DNA of 64,000 nt from Bifidobacterium sp. ESL0728 (GCF_029392015.1 NZ_CP113925.1:124001-188000); one strand, 5' to 3'. Shown: positions 17,684 to 28,254, counted from the stretch's first letter. Notes: a model not told the origin generated them from the sequence alone. Program-made: numbers and translations.

Positions 17684-18240
17684 GTAGCAACTTTATTTTG
17701 CGATATTTTACAGACGGGTTTATCTTTATATCGATTTGTCGAATATTTGGTTGCTAATCGTTGCAAAAACGGGAAATCTGAAGTCAAATTTAACCTGAAT
17801 TGGAATTCCGTTTTTTATAATTTGTCAACAAAAAACCGTTCATAAATTTTTTGACTTCAATCAAGCGTTTAAAAAAAAATTTGAAAAAAAATACGTAAAA
17901 CGTTCGCAATTGTTGAGATTCAGTTACTAGCGTAATTCGCGCTATTTGTCTAATGCAAAAATGCGTGTTTATCTTCGCCGTTGCATGAGGCGTTGTGCTG
18001 TGCCGAGTGTCTGCACTCCCGATTTCCCGATCCGATTGTTCGATGACGATTATTTCTAAATAAGCTCGCAACCCCAATGGGGTTTCTTAAGGCTTTGAGA
18101 TTTCTTGCGACCATCTTGCTTTTAGCACTCAGCTCTGTGGCCTTGCCGCGCATGCCAGGGATCTCCTGGCTCAGAGTTTTTCGTTAAAGTCGGCTTCGTG
18201 TTTTTGAGATTTCCCGGCACTGCTGGATTGTCGGTGTCGG

Positions 18241-18591
18241 TCAGCCCCTATTCGAGGTGTTTCGCCGCACGATTTCATGGGCGATGTCGGTGATGCTGGA
18301 GAGTCTCAGGGCGTTTTCCCCGCGTACGTCTGTGGCCTCGTCCGCGGTGATTACGTTGTTTTGGACCAATGCCTCCACGGGGTTCATGTTGTAACCGCGC
18401 GCAATCGCTATGATTTCGTCGGTGGAGAGCGTGTTGGATTTGAAGCGTTTGTAAAGGGTTGTGTAAGGAATGCCGCTCAGGTGTGAAATTTTGTTGATGG
18501 AGTCGTCATGCGTGATGCGTTTCAGCCATTCAATCGGATTGCCGGTCGGATTGTTACGCGTGTTTTCATTCATGCATTCATTATGCGACAT
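18241..18591 (-). CDS. Small HTH DNA-binding protein, paralogue 2
   Basis: A 116-residue (or 110-residue) paralogue with the same core as paralogue 1: IEWLKRITHDDSI, SINKISHLSGIPYTTLYKRF and ALRLSSITDIAHEIVRR. Start choice is open. ATG 18591 has AAGG four bases upstream. ATG 18573 gives an N-terminus closer to the other paralogues and places the GTTTGA motif at 18620 about 47 bases upstream, as at the other two loci. It lies 600 bp from the large adhesin gene and is divergent from it. Likely role: local regulator of surface gene expression (inferred). Confidence 0.72.
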   Translation of the reverse strand: MSHNECMNENTRNNPTGNPIEWLKRITHDDSINKISHLSGIPYTTLYKRFKSNTLSTDEIIAIARGYNMNPVEALVQNNVITADEATDVRGENALRLSSITDIAHEIVRRNTSNRG

Positions 18592-18619
18592 TTAGCCTTA
18601 AAAAGTAACCATTTAAACT

Positions 18620-18634
18620 GAAACGTTTGATGTG
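18620..18634. promoter_or_regulatory. Variant of the AACGTTTGA motif upstream of HTH gene 2
   Basis: GAAACGTTTGATGTG matches the start of the motif seen at 17669 and 36821 but diverges in the second half (ATGTG for ACGTT). Confidence 0.45.
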
Positions 18635-18946
18635 AAAGAGAGATATGCCATAAAATAAACAATATAGATAGATAATAATTAACATAAATCGATTACCGTC
18701 AAAACCGCCTTTACGGCCTGCCTCCAAAGGTCTTCTGCGCCATATCGTCGGAATTATGGGCTTTGTCCGTGTCCTAAATGCTCTGTTGGTAGGGTTTCCA
18801 ATCTGAATGTCATGCTGTACAAAAGTGTAGGAAATGTGAAGTTTATGAATTTGTGAGATTTTACATGTTTCGATAATAGCGTAAATTCGTGATTTTCCTG
18901 TGAATAAGTGCATCGTAGTTTAGGGACTCCAAAAGTTAGTAAATAT

Positions 18947-18956
18947 CAAACGTTTG
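18947..18956. promoter_or_regulatory. Palindrome CAAACGTTTG upstream of the large adhesin gene
   Basis: A perfect 10-bp palindrome sharing the AAACGTTTG core found upstream of the HTH genes. It sits in the gap between HTH gene 2 and the adhesin start, where a regulator could act on either gene. Confidence 0.5.
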
Positions 18957-19051
18957 CCTTAACAACAGAAAGAGGTTTCTGCCTCCGGGGACGCGGTTTT
19001 GTGGCTGGCTTTTGGCGGAGTGAAAGACATATCTGAAGACAGAATTAGATA

Positions 19052-19079
19052 ATAGTAATTATTACTATGTTATAGTAAT
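19052..19079 (+). promoter_or_regulatory. Three ATAGTAAT half-sites before the adhesin gene
   Basis: ATAGTAAT (19052-19059), its complement ATTACTAT (19061-19068) and a third copy ATAGTAAT (19072-19079) follow one another about 115-140 bases upstream of the start. A small hairpin TTCCGCA/TGCGGAA (19086-19109) lies next to them. This resembles an operator in the promoter zone. Confidence 0.5.
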
Positions 19080-19193
19080 TGTCAGTTCCGCAACGGGGTT
19101 GCTGCGGAAATATCAAAAACGACTTGCCGATTTGCATTTCTCTGCCGTAATAATTATCATCGAAAACTAATAACGTTGAGAGAAAGTCTGAAC

Positions 19194-22100
19194 ATGAAAA
19201 AAACTACGACAAGCTGGCGCAGCTTATCCGCCAAGCTTTTGGCTGCTGTAGTTGCAGTTGGAACTGTTATCGGGTTGGCGGTCGTAGGCGGCGCAAGTGC
19301 CCAGACCGCTACTTCGCAGGCGGATTCAGCGACCTCGAAGGCAGCCCAGCCCCTTTCCTCCGATGTCATCGGACACAAGCCCGGGTTGACAAAACTGATG
19401 GGCTATAACGCCAGCGCTTCCTGGACCACACAAGGTCTGCGAGCAGACCTTGTGTTGCGAGTGGGCCATGGCGATGTCTCGCCGCAGTGCGTTAAACTCG
19501 CCACCGGTGCCCAAGGCAAGGATGTGAAATCGGCGTCCGAAGCCGGACTCGATGAGCAGGGCAAATGTGGTTTGCAGCTCTTCGTCGGCGATGGGGCCGA
19601 TGCCAAGTCGAAGAACATGATGCGTCCGTTGGCTTATATGAACACCTTGCAAGCCGGCAAAGAGGCCGACAACACCGCGCAGGATCTTGCAGCGGCCAAG
19701 CAGGCGTTCGGTGATGCGAACGGCAATTTCTTCACTATTCATTCCGTTGCCGCTTCCGCCGAACAGGGTTATGACGACCTGACTATCGGCCTGAAGACCG
19801 ACGCGCTGAAAAGCTCTGACACCAATGCGCTGAGAATCTACGCGGTGGTCAATGACGGTGAGGCGCATGCCCCGGTCGCGCTCGATGACACGAGCATTGC
19901 TGGAGCCGACGCCGATGTGGCCGTCCCCGATGACCTTGAAAATTCCGGCTATGCCGCAGAACTCATCGAGGGGCAGGCCCTGAACGCCGATGGCATGTCT
20001 TGGTGCGGCGATCAGTCCTCCATCACCTGCGCCACGCCGGCCGCTCAGGCCCAGGGTTCGGCAAAGAATGATGCGGCTTCCAAGGCGAACAACGCCGAAG
20101 TGGGCGCACAATCTTCGAATTCCCAAATTTCGTTGAAGACGATGCTCAACTATGTCAGCCGCGTTGAGGTACCGGGCAGCTTCCTGCGTGCCGATTTCGT
20201 ATTGCGTGTTCCGCATCATTCCGTCAACGCCAGCCTTGATAAGCCGGGAATCTCGTTCCTGTTCTCGAAAGACGGCAAGAGGGATTCCGCGCTGGTGCCC
20301 ACCAAGTACGTTAAGTCGATGGGCACTTCGAAGGGTGCTGCGGACTGGGCCAAGACCCCGAATGTCGCCGGTGACGGCAGCTCCAACGCATTCACCATCC
20401 ACAGTGTCAACGTTGAGCCCGTGGCAAGCGGCGAACCGGAATTCGACGATGTCTCCGTTTCGATAAAGGGCAACCTTGACTATTCCTCTACTCCGGTCAA
20501 TGAGAGCACACCCGGCGGTGTGGACGCCCAGCTTTATCTTTACGCCACACAAAGCGACAATGTTGATTCGAATGCGACCGGCAGCACGCTTGATATGACC
20601 TATGCCGCAGAGATAGCCGAACCGCTAAAGCTCTATTCGAGTGCCACCTGCGCAGACACCACCAGCGGCTGCAACGGCCCGCGTCTGGGCGTCGGCAAGG
20701 AAGGCGCCGTAGACACTTGGTGGGATATCAGCAAGTCCGGTTCATGGAAATCCAATAACTCCCAAGATACCCCGGGGACCAAGGGCGATTCCGCCAACTG
20801 GGGCCTGGATACCTCTTCAGGGCTGGCGACGGCGGGTCGCGGCTTCTCCGGCGATACTGCAGCAGGTATTGCTCCTAGCACGACGTTCATGAACCTTTGG
20901 TACAACCCCGCAAGCCCCTCCGATCCGCACAATAACGTGCCCAAGGCAGCAGGCAAGCATGATTGCTCGCAAGTCGGCAAGTACTTCTTCCAGTGGGTGG
21001 GCCTCAACAGAGACAACAACTGGGTGCCTGTCAAAGATCTGACCCCAACGGCTCAAGAGAACAACCAAGTTGTCGTCTCTTCGCCCGACAACAACGAGTA
21101 CGGCTACTTCACCGCGTTCAACAAGACGAATACTTCCCCGTCCTTCGATGGTCGTACCACCGATCCCTTGGTTGCCAAAAAACAGGGAAGTTCGGACCCT
21201 GCCCCGGCTCAGTTACAAGACGGTTCCATCGACTTCGCCATGGCGCGCATCGACCAGCCGGAACTCACCGGTTACTTCAAGCTGGTTGCCTGGCCTGAAA
21301 CGACGAACCCGAACAATTCGGCCTGCTCCGCCAACCAGGATGTCTACAACCCGCTGGCAGCTCAGAGCACCGGCAGCAAGGGCATTCTTTCGAGCATGCA
21401 GCCCTCTGAGGCCAATGAGTGGCTGGCCAAGGGCTGGTCGGTCAACTCGGCGTTCTATAACTTCAACACTTTCACGGAGATTCCGACCATCGACACCCCT
21501 GCCGATAACGCCAAGCTCCCCGAGGTCTACAAGCCGTCCCTGACCGGGCACGGCACTCCCGGCGACAAAGTCCTGATTTACCGTCAGATTGACGGCAAGG
21601 GCTTCACTGAGCAGGACACTAAGGATGTGATAGTGGGCTCGAACGGGATCTGGCAGTTCAAAGACACCAATACCCCAGCCGCAGACGGCAACCAACACAC
21701 CTATCAATACCGCGTGCAGCAGGTTCCCACAACGCTGGGCGGCGGTCGCGATATGCCATCCGATTTCTCGGCGATCAAGACCTTGACCATCACGCCGGTG
21801 GACCACAAGCCGATGCTCTTCAAGATGCTCAATTACTTCAACCGCATGGACACCGGCAACGACAAGCTTCGTATGGACTTTGTGATTCGCGTGGCCCACG
21901 GTGACGTCGATTACACCACCGATACGGGCTACCATGTCGAAACCGATAAAAACGGCAATCAGACCAATGTTCCCGATCCGAGCAGCAAGCAGAAAACAAT
22001 CGGTGTGTATTACGACTTTAACGGTGGCTCGGGTCATGACGATGCGATGAGGAAGGCCCTATACACCAGAACCATCGACGACTATCCAGCGGCGCAGTAC

Positions 22101-24668
22101 TGGGCCAACGCACAGAGCAGCGACCCTCGCTTCACCATCAACAGTGTGCTGAATTCCGGCGTCTACGATTACCTGAACGTTTCGATCAAAGCCGACGTCG
22201 ATTACACCAACGATGAACTTGAATGCTCCGGCAGCAAGATAGATCCGGGTTGCGCGAATCCTACGCCCGACCAGATCAGCAAGGATACCCCTGGCGGCAC
22301 GGATTACATGCAGTATGTCTATGTCACCACCGGTGAGAAGGCCGTGGCTGCGGCGGATGCCAACCATACCCACGCCGCGCTCAACAGTTCCGCCAGAACC
22401 GTGGATGTCGCGAACACGTTCGACGCCGATCAGGACGAGGCCGGCGATCACACCGTGCATCATTACACCACCAAGCTTTACGCCTCCGATGACTGCGACG
22501 ACCAAACGTCCGGCTGCAATGGTCCGAGAATCGCTGCAGGTCCAATCGCCAAGACTGGACAATCGGTAAATGTCGATCAAACATGGAATCACGGTGAAAG
22601 CAACTGGGCATTGGTTACCGACAACGGCTATAGCCAGTCGCCGCAGAACCAACTGCCTAAAGGCGTCGCTCCCATGAATTCGTTCTGGTCGATGTGGTAC
22701 GACATGTCATTGCCTTCAAGCCGTGACCCTGAACATGATGGTGCAAGATCCAAAAAAGATAATAGACAACGCAACCATCCCTGCTCTGAAGTCGATGACT
22801 TCTACTTCCAATGGCTTGGCCTGGATCACAACAACAATTGGGTGCCTGTCAAGGATCTGACCCCGACGGCGCAGTTGCGTTCCCAGCAGCAGCTTTCGCA
22901 CTGGAGCAACGATAAGATCGCTAGGTATTCGTCAATGAACGGCGAGCTCAATTCAGGTAACTTCACACTTGGCACTAACAACATGCCTTACCAGTTGAGC
23001 CAGAACCTTCTTTCGGTAAGCGACACCCCGAATACGCTTTCCCCAGTTGGCAAGGATCCTGCAGATGGCAATGGCGGCGGCGGACATAAAGATCACCGCA
23101 ACCCTACGAATTATCCAAACATGTATGCTCCTGCCCAACTGCAGAATCGTTTCGGTGGCCCGTTGGCGAACACCGCAAGCGGTGACATCGACTTCGCCAA
23201 GGCGAAAGCCGACCAGCCTGAGCTGACCGGCTACTTCAAGATGGTGACCTGGCCGGTGACCACGAACCCACAGGGCGTCAAGCAGCAAGACAACTCCTCC
23301 TGCAGCACCCAGACCCAAGCGGCGCAGGACATCTACAACCCGATCGATCGGATCGGCGACCCCAGCGACAAGGGCATCACCTTGGACAAGGTGAAGAACC
23401 ATCCCGATCAGGTCAACAAGCTGCTTGATGAGAGCTGGACCAATAATTCGGCCTACTTCCGCTACGATGTGCCGCGTCCGAACGCCCTTACCGTCAATAA
23501 GATCGACGGCAGCCCGTTCGAGAGCCCGAGCGTCGCGAGGACCATTACCGGTTCTGGAGCCGCAAAGGACTCCACTGTGATGGTTTACCGCGAGCGCAAC
23601 GGAGCTACCGGAGAGGACGTCTCTGGCGACGACTTGGTTGGAGAAGCGACGGTGAACGCCGACGGCACGTGGTCGATTGTCGATGCCGATGCCAACTTGG
23701 ACATCACCAATGCGGCAAACAGGACGATTCAGTACCGTGCCCGGCAGACCCAGAACAGCGGGTACCACCTCACTTCGGCCATGTCGAATGCGCAGACCGT
23801 CACCTTCAAGTCGCCTAAGCCCAGCGAACCGCCGACCTTCAATGGTGAGAACGTGGTCGGCTCGATCACCTACACGCACACGGTCAACGGCAAGCTGCCG
23901 CAGAATGCAAAGCTCCACGTTTCGGGAACATACTCCTGGAACGAGGACGGTGCCTCCGTCAAGCTTTGTGCCCAAGCGGCCGATGCCGGCTACCAGCCTG
24001 TCGATAAGCCGGGGACCAGCACCCCCGTAGCTCCGGTATGCAATACGGTACCGGTTACCGGCGGAACATGGTCCGTTGATCTCGACGAGAACCAGTTCAA
24101 CAACGGTGTCGGCACCAACGGCAACGTCACCGACAAACGCACGCACTATGTGCTCACCGCCGTGCTCGTCAACAAGGACGGCGTGGAATCCGACCCGGCC
24201 ACCAAGAACGCGGTCCTCGACATGCGTGCCCCGAACCCTGGCACTTCCTCCGCAGGGTGGAACGGCCTGAGCGGTACCGCCTGGCATGCTTCCGACACGT
24301 CGGACAATGAACCATTGCCTGATGGGTTCACCGTGCAGGTGACCTGGCCCAGCGGTTCAACCACGCAGACGAGCAGCAAGACCTTCACCGGCACCAACGG
24401 CAAATGGTCCTTCGACATTCCGAAGGGCACGACCCAAGGCGACGTGAAGATCCAGGTCACCGACAAGGAGACCAACCAGTCCGGTGTCGAAACCAAGAAG
24501 CTCAACCTGACGCGCACCAAGAACCTGCCGATCACCGGCGGATGGTGGGCCCTCGTAGCCGCTCTCCTGGCAGCAGCCGCGCTTGCCTTTGCATACTTCA
24601 TGAGCCAAAAGCGGCCTCAGAAGAAGCATTCAATGAAATCCATCGGTTCAGAAGGGTCTTCGCACTGA
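19194..24668 (+). CDS. Large LPITG-anchored adhesin, probable pilus tip or shaft-associated protein
   Basis: A 1,824-residue wall protein. The ATG at 19194 is preferred (GAGAGAAAG upstream; KKTTTSW, hydrophobic core, ASAQT signal peptide). It has three copies of a large module that opens with LxxMxxYxxxxxxxxxLRADxVLRVxHxDV-like sequence near 19390, 20135 and 21815. The two longer copies contain FQW-GL-NWVPVKDLTPTAQ and end with DQPELTGYFKxVxWPxTTNP. Bacterial Ig-like domains follow (about 21490-21800 and 23480-24510). The sorting signal is LPITG, hydrophobic stretch, SQKRPQKK. A pilin and a class C sortase follow in order, so this is probably the tip or minor pilin of a sortase-assembled pilus. 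Three-gene tip-pilin-sortase sets are typical of bifidobacteria. The repeated module was not recognised as a known family. Confidence 0.85.
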   Translation: MKKTTTSWRSLSAKLLAAVVAVGTVIGLAVVGGASAQTATSQADSATSKAAQPLSSDVIGHKPGLTKLMGYNASASWTTQGLRADLVLRVGHGDVSPQCVKLATGAQGKDVKSASEAGLDEQGKCGLQLFVGDGADAKSKNMMRPLAYMNTLQAGKEADNTAQDLAAAKQAFGDANGNFFTIHSVAASAEQGYDDLTIGLKTDALKSSDTNALRIYAVVNDGEAHAPVALDDTSIAGADADVAVPDDLENSGYAAELIEGQALNADGMSWCGDQSSITCATPAAQAQGSAKNDAASKANNAEVGAQSSNSQISLKTMLNYVSRVEVPGSFLRADFVLRVPHHSVNASLDKPGISFLFSKDGKRDSALVPTKYVKSMGTSKGAADWAKTPNVAGDGSSNAFTIHSVNVEPVASGEPEFDDVSVSIKGNLDYSSTPVNESTPGGVDAQLYLYATQSDNVDSNATGSTLDMTYAAEIAEPLKLYSSATCADTTSGCNGPRLGVGKEGAVDTWWDISKSGSWKSNNSQDTPGTKGDSANWGLDTSSGLATAGRGFSGDTAAGIAPSTTFMNLWYNPASPSDPHNNVPKAAGKHDCSQVGKYFFQWVGLNRDNNWVPVKDLTPTAQENNQVVVSSPDNNEYGYFTAFNKTNTSPSFDGRTTDPLVAKKQGSSDPAPAQLQDGSIDFAMARIDQPELTGYFKLVAWPETTNPNNSACSANQDVYNPLAAQSTGSKGILSSMQPSEANEWLAKGWSVNSAFYNFNTFTEIPTIDTPADNAKLPEVYKPSLTGHGTPGDKVLIYRQIDGKGFTEQDTKDVIVGSNGIWQFKDTNTPAADGNQHTYQYRVQQVPTTLGGGRDMPSDFSAIKTLTITPVDHKPMLFKMLNYFNRMDTGNDKLRMDFVIRVAHGDVDYTTDTGYHVETDKNGNQTNVPDPSSKQKTIGVYYDFNGGSGHDDAMRKALYTRTIDDYPAAQYWANAQSSDPRFTINSVLNSGVYDYLNVSIKADVDYTNDELECSGSKIDPGCANPTPDQISKDTPGGTDYMQYVYVTTGEKAVAAADANHTHAALNSSARTVDVANTFDADQDEAGDHTVHHYTTKLYASDDCDDQTSGCNGPRIAAGPIAKTGQSVNVDQTWNHGESNWALVTDNGYSQSPQNQLPKGVAPMNSFWSMWYDMSLPSSRDPEHDGARSKKDNRQRNHPCSEVDDFYFQWLGLDHNNNWVPVKDLTPTAQLRSQQQLSHWSNDKIARYSSMNGELNSGNFTLGTNNMPYQLSQNLLSVSDTPNTLSPVGKDPADGNGGGGHKDHRNPTNYPNMYAPAQLQNRFGGPLANTASGDIDFAKAKADQPELTGYFKMVTWPVTTNPQGVKQQDNSSCSTQTQAAQDIYNPIDRIGDPSDKGITLDKVKNHPDQVNKLLDESWTNNSAYFRYDVPRPNALTVNKIDGSPFESPSVARTITGSGAAKDSTVMVYRERNGATGEDVSGDDLVGEATVNADGTWSIVDADANLDITNAANRTIQYRARQTQNSGYHLTSAMSNAQTVTFKSPKPSEPPTFNGENVVGSITYTHTVNGKLPQNAKLHVSGTYSWNEDGASVKLCAQAADAGYQPVDKPGTSTPVAPVCNTVPVTGGTWSVDLDENQFNNGVGTNGNVTDKRTHYVLTAVLVNKDGVESDPATKNAVLDMRAPNPGTSSAGWNGLSGTAWHASDTSDNEPLPDGFTVQVTWPSGSTTQTSSKTFTGTNGKWSFDIPKGTTQGDVKIQVTDKETNQSGVETKKLNLTRTKNLPITGGWWALVAALLAAAALAFAYFMSQKRPQKKHSMKSIGSEGSSH

Positions 24669-24766
24669 TGAAGAAACCGCAAATCGTTGAATGTTGTACA
24701 GCGCTGGGGCCTTGAGACCTCCGTGTTGTGGGAATGCAAACAATCACAAGAAGTAAAGGATAAATA

Positions 24767-26749
24767 ATGAATAAGAAGAAAAAGCTGAGCGCAATCGTGG
24801 GAGCGGTCGTCTCCGCAGCCACCTTGCTAGCGTTCGCGCCTTTCGGTGTGGCGAACGCAGGTCCCGCAACCGGTGGTGACAACGACGGTTCAACGCCGCT
24901 CACCCTGGTCGATCCGGGTGCGAACGTAGGGGCGACCATCAAGGTGATGGCTTCTCCCAAGTACATCTCCGGGCACACTTTCGCGGCCGTCCGCGTTGGA
25001 ACCTACAAGGCGGCTTCCGCTGATAGCAGTTCTTTGACCGGTTTCGTGCTCGACACCGATCCTGGTGTGCTCACAGGTTCGAAGACCGCGCTGAACAGCA
25101 TCTCCAGTTTCCAGCACGACAACAACTATTCCCTGAACAATCCTGTCGGTGAGCTGGCTTCGAAGTATCTTGGTTTCACCCCTACAGACAATTCGATGAA
25201 CAAGGATACGACCTCCTACGATCCGACCGTTCCGGACAACAAGACCTCGATGTGGGCCGGTGGCGTCCGTCAGTTCGTCACTACCCTGACCCAGCAAACC
25301 GATTTCGTAGCAAGGCAGCAAGCTGCTGCGGCAAACGCCAATACTCCGAATTCGGGCATGACGGCTCCGGTGAACAACACCAGCTCCTCCTTCGAGGTTC
25401 CAGTTGGTGAGCCTGGCCTGTATGTGATTGAGGATGTAACTGGTGGCAGCACCAACGGTGGCACGAATTCCATCCCGATGCTTGTGGGCACCGCTGTGTA
25501 CTCGGATCTCGGCTCAGGCAGTACAAAGGCCTATACCGCTGTCGCCAACGGAGGTCAGTTGGGCCAAGTGAGCATGAAGAACGATCTGCCCACGGTCACC
25601 AAGGAACGTGTGGATAAGAAGCCTTTGGGCGCTGATGGCGGCTATATCCATTATTACATCAAGACTCAGGTGCCGCTGACGACAGGTTTCCAGCATTATG
25701 TCTTCAATGTTCAGGATGATTCCACCACTCCGTTGACCTATGTCAACGACGGCAACCATAAGACCAAGGTCTTCGTCAAGAATGTGGATGTGGACAACGA
25801 TGCAGAAATCCCGTCCAATTCCTATAACATCACCAACAGCGACATCGATAGCACTGAGGTGACCGGTATGCCGAGCACGAATTATGCTCATCGCATCGTT
25901 TTCAACTTCTACGATACGTTCGTGGGCCATTACACCCATGGTGATCCGATCGTCATCTCCTATTGGATGAAGTACGATCTGAACGGTGATCGCAACAACG
26001 TCAAGAACAAGGCAATGCTGGAATATTCTGACGATGTGAACAATCAGGCGAACATGATGGGCAACGGCAACGCCAACAACGCTCCCAACAACGGTCATAC
26101 AAGCGGTTCCGGCAGTGCCACCAGCAATAATGGCAACAACTCTAACGGTACCAGCGGTAGCATTTCTGTAGTCGACAACACGCTCTATGGCGTCTCTCTG
26201 CTCAACAAGCTCTACGGTGACGACGGGGCCAAATTGGTCGGTTCGGAATTCAGGCTCTTCAGGTCCGATGACTTGACCACGCCGCTTCATTTCGCAGCTG
26301 ATCCCAGCAACCCCGGCGTCTACTCGCTGTCGACCAAGCCTGCTGACACGTTGACCAACTTGACGCCTGCCGCTAGCGGCGACAACCTGGGCAAGATTCA
26401 GCTCAAGGATCTTGACGGCGGCGATTATGTCGTCAAGCAGGTCAAGGGCGCGACCAACGTGCGCAATCTGTTCCTGCCGCAGTTCACGCTTACCGTTGGC
26501 TCCGATGCCGCCGGCGCTCCGTTCGTCAAGAACGGTGGCGACAACTGGAACCTGAACCTGGTTACTGCAAGCAACAATGCCACCAACGGCACCGTCACCG
26601 TCAACAACGTGGCCGCCATCTCCCAGCTGCCTCTCACCGGCAGCGCCGGAATCGCGCTGATCGTCCTCGCGGTCGTTGCGCTTTCGATGGTTGCAGCAGG
26701 CACTACGGTGCTCAAGCGTCGTCACAATGCGGCTCGCCAAGCCAAGTGA
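24767..26749 (+). CDS. Major pilin with isopeptide-type domains (LPLTG)
   Basis: A 660-residue predicted pilus backbone subunit. AAAGGA precedes the ATG at 24767. It has a signal peptide (KKKKLS, hydrophobic core, GVANAG) and several beta-rich domains. An Asn/Gly/Ser-rich linker lies near residues 430-460. A SpaA/FimA-like domain follows, with LxDGGDYVVKQVKGATNV occupying the position of an E-box. The sorting signal is LPLTG, hydrophobic stretch, KRRHNAARQAK. The classical pilin YPK motif was not found; TVTKERVDKKPLG is a possible region for the linking lysine. It lies 98 bp after the adhesin gene and before a class C sortase, which would polymerise it. Confidence 0.85.
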   Translation: MNKKKKLSAIVGAVVSAATLLAFAPFGVANAGPATGGDNDGSTPLTLVDPGANVGATIKVMASPKYISGHTFAAVRVGTYKAASADSSSLTGFVLDTDPGVLTGSKTALNSISSFQHDNNYSLNNPVGELASKYLGFTPTDNSMNKDTTSYDPTVPDNKTSMWAGGVRQFVTTLTQQTDFVARQQAAAANANTPNSGMTAPVNNTSSSFEVPVGEPGLYVIEDVTGGSTNGGTNSIPMLVGTAVYSDLGSGSTKAYTAVANGGQLGQVSMKNDLPTVTKERVDKKPLGADGGYIHYYIKTQVPLTTGFQHYVFNVQDDSTTPLTYVNDGNHKTKVFVKNVDVDNDAEIPSNSYNITNSDIDSTEVTGMPSTNYAHRIVFNFYDTFVGHYTHGDPIVISYWMKYDLNGDRNNVKNKAMLEYSDDVNNQANMMGNGNANNAPNNGHTSGSGSATSNNGNNSNGTSGSISVVDNTLYGVSLLNKLYGDDGAKLVGSEFRLFRSDDLTTPLHFAADPSNPGVYSLSTKPADTLTNLTPAASGDNLGKIQLKDLDGGDYVVKQVKGATNVRNLFLPQFTLTVGSDAAGAPFVKNGGDNWNLNLVTASNNATNGTVTVNNVAAISQLPLTGSAGIALIVLAVVALSMVAAGTTVLKRRHNAARQAK

Positions 26750-26831
26750 TTGCTGATTTCTCCGCAGATGAATGTCACGTTGATGTTTCCGGCATTCGTC
26801 GCGAGAGAATGAGGTAAGAACCTTGATATCA

Positions 26832-26876
26832 CGTCTGCCGGAATGGGTTAGTCCCCGTCCCGGCAGACGCTTTCTT
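26832..26876 (+). terminator. Terminator after the pilin gene
   Basis: CGTCTGCCGG (26832-26841) and CCGGCAGACG (26860-26869) form a perfect 10-bp stem, followed by CTTTCTTG. Reading through it to the sortase gene may be partial, which would keep sortase levels below pilin levels. Confidence 0.75.
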
Positions 26877-26965
26877 GTTATATATATTGATATAATTTAA
26901 CAGAATAGAAATTATCCGTGGGTTTGAAGCCGCTCACTGATTTCATACTTCCAGGCGAATAGGGA

Positions 26966-27997
26966 ATGGCACACGTTAGATTGACTGAAACCTCGCACTT
27001 TGGAGACGATTCAACGCTGAACCCTGTCTCAACTAAGCCATCTGACGATGGTGCCTACCATTTTCCGCAATTTCAGGAATTTATCGACAATGCCAAAGAA
27101 AACGACAAAGATGTCTATGGGATGGTCATTCAGATTATTCACGACGTCGTCGTTCTTGCGCTGATCGTCGCCGTGCTCTGGATACCCATCAACCGTGTCT
27201 ACAGCTCTCAGCAGGAGAGCAAGGCCATCGCCATGTCGGAACGTGAGGTTGGCAAATGGCCCCAGAGCAGTATTGTAGGCGAACTCAATGCGGACCAGCA
27301 GTACAACGCCAAAATCGCGCAGTCCGGCCAGCCGTTGCTGGGCGACAAGATCGATCCCTTTTCCAACGACGACTCCCATAAGGACCTTCAATCGGCCAAT
27401 GACAAGGATTATCAGGCCAGGCTCAACACCGTCGAAGGCATTATGGGAACCATCAGGATTCCCAAGATATCGGTGAAACTGCCGATCTATCACGGCACCT
27501 CCGATACGGCTCTTGCGCAAGGTGCCGGTCATCTTTATGGCACCAGCCTGCCGGTGGGAGGAGCGTCCACCAACGCGGTGATCTCAGGGCATCGTGGGCT
27601 AGCCAACGCCACGATGTTCACGCGTCTCGACGAGCTGCGGGTACACGACATCATCTATATCGATTCGCTTCAGCACACGATGGGTTATAGGGTCATCGGC
27701 ATTCATGTGATCTTGCCTGACGACACGCACCTTTATAAGGTGGTTCCCGGCAAAGATCTGATCACACTGATGACCTGCACCCCCTATGGCGTCAATTCGC
27801 ACCGTCTCGTCATCACCGCCGAGCGTGGCAGGATTCCCGAAGACATCCCTTCGTCGACGGCCGGCGACGCGTTGCTGCTGGGGCTCTTGACGACGGCTGC
27901 CGTGCTGCTTGGCGGGGTGGCCATCGTCATGGTGCGCCATGCCCGTTATAACTTCTCGCCGGTTCCCTGGCACTTCTCCGGCGAGTTCTCGCGCTGA
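26966..27997 (+). CDS. srtC: Class C sortase (pilus polymerase)
   Basis: A 343-residue transpeptidase that joins pilin subunits. Catalytic residues are His209 in SGHRG, Cys271 in LMTCTP and Arg280 in NSHR. The DPF sequence at residues 130-132 is the lid motif of class C sortases. One membrane helix lies near residues 58-76 and a second hydrophobic stretch near residues 307-325, as usual for this class. AGGG sits just before the ATG, with very short spacing, so the start is a little uncertain. Position after the adhesin and pilin genes completes a standard pilus operon. Confidence 0.92.
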   Translation: MAHVRLTETSHFGDDSTLNPVSTKPSDDGAYHFPQFQEFIDNAKENDKDVYGMVIQIIHDVVVLALIVAVLWIPINRVYSSQQESKAIAMSEREVGKWPQSSIVGELNADQQYNAKIAQSGQPLLGDKIDPFSNDDSHKDLQSANDKDYQARLNTVEGIMGTIRIPKISVKLPIYHGTSDTALAQGAGHLYGTSLPVGGASTNAVISGHRGLANATMFTRLDELRVHDIIYIDSLQHTMGYRVIGIHVILPDDTHLYKVVPGKDLITLMTCTPYGVNSHRLVITAERGRIPEDIPSSTAGDALLLGLLTTAAVLLGGVAIVMVRHARYNFSPVPWHFSGEFSR

Positions 27998-28179
27998 CGG
28001 GTCGTCGAGCCCTCTGAATCGCAGGCCGGATCTTTCTTTTACATTCGGTTTCACACGCGAGCCTGCTGAAATGCGGGAGATGGTTCATTGAGTAGCTGCC
28101 GGTAAGTGTGTTAAGCATAAGCATGCAGGCCGAACCGTTTATGTTTACCGGCTCTGGTTCTGACTTGTTTGGGCATTGT

Positions 28180-28216
28180 AAAAGGCCGGTCGCTGTTGGA
28201 AGGCGACCGGCCTTTT
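28180..28216. terminator. Bidirectional terminator between sortase and LRR genes
   Basis: A perfect 14-bp stem (28180-28193 with 28203-28216), loop TGTTGGAAG, with A-run before and T-run after, so it works on both strands for the converging genes. Confidence 0.85.
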
Positions 28217-28254
28217 ACTTATTTCAGGGTAGGAGAGAAACCCTGGTGCTTGGC

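Noticed and set aside
18069-18182. Small hairpins AACCCC-AAT-GGGGTT and GCCAGG-CCTGGC followed by T-rich DNA on the plus strand
   Set aside because: They look like terminators, but no plus-strand gene ends before them, so they were not listed as features.
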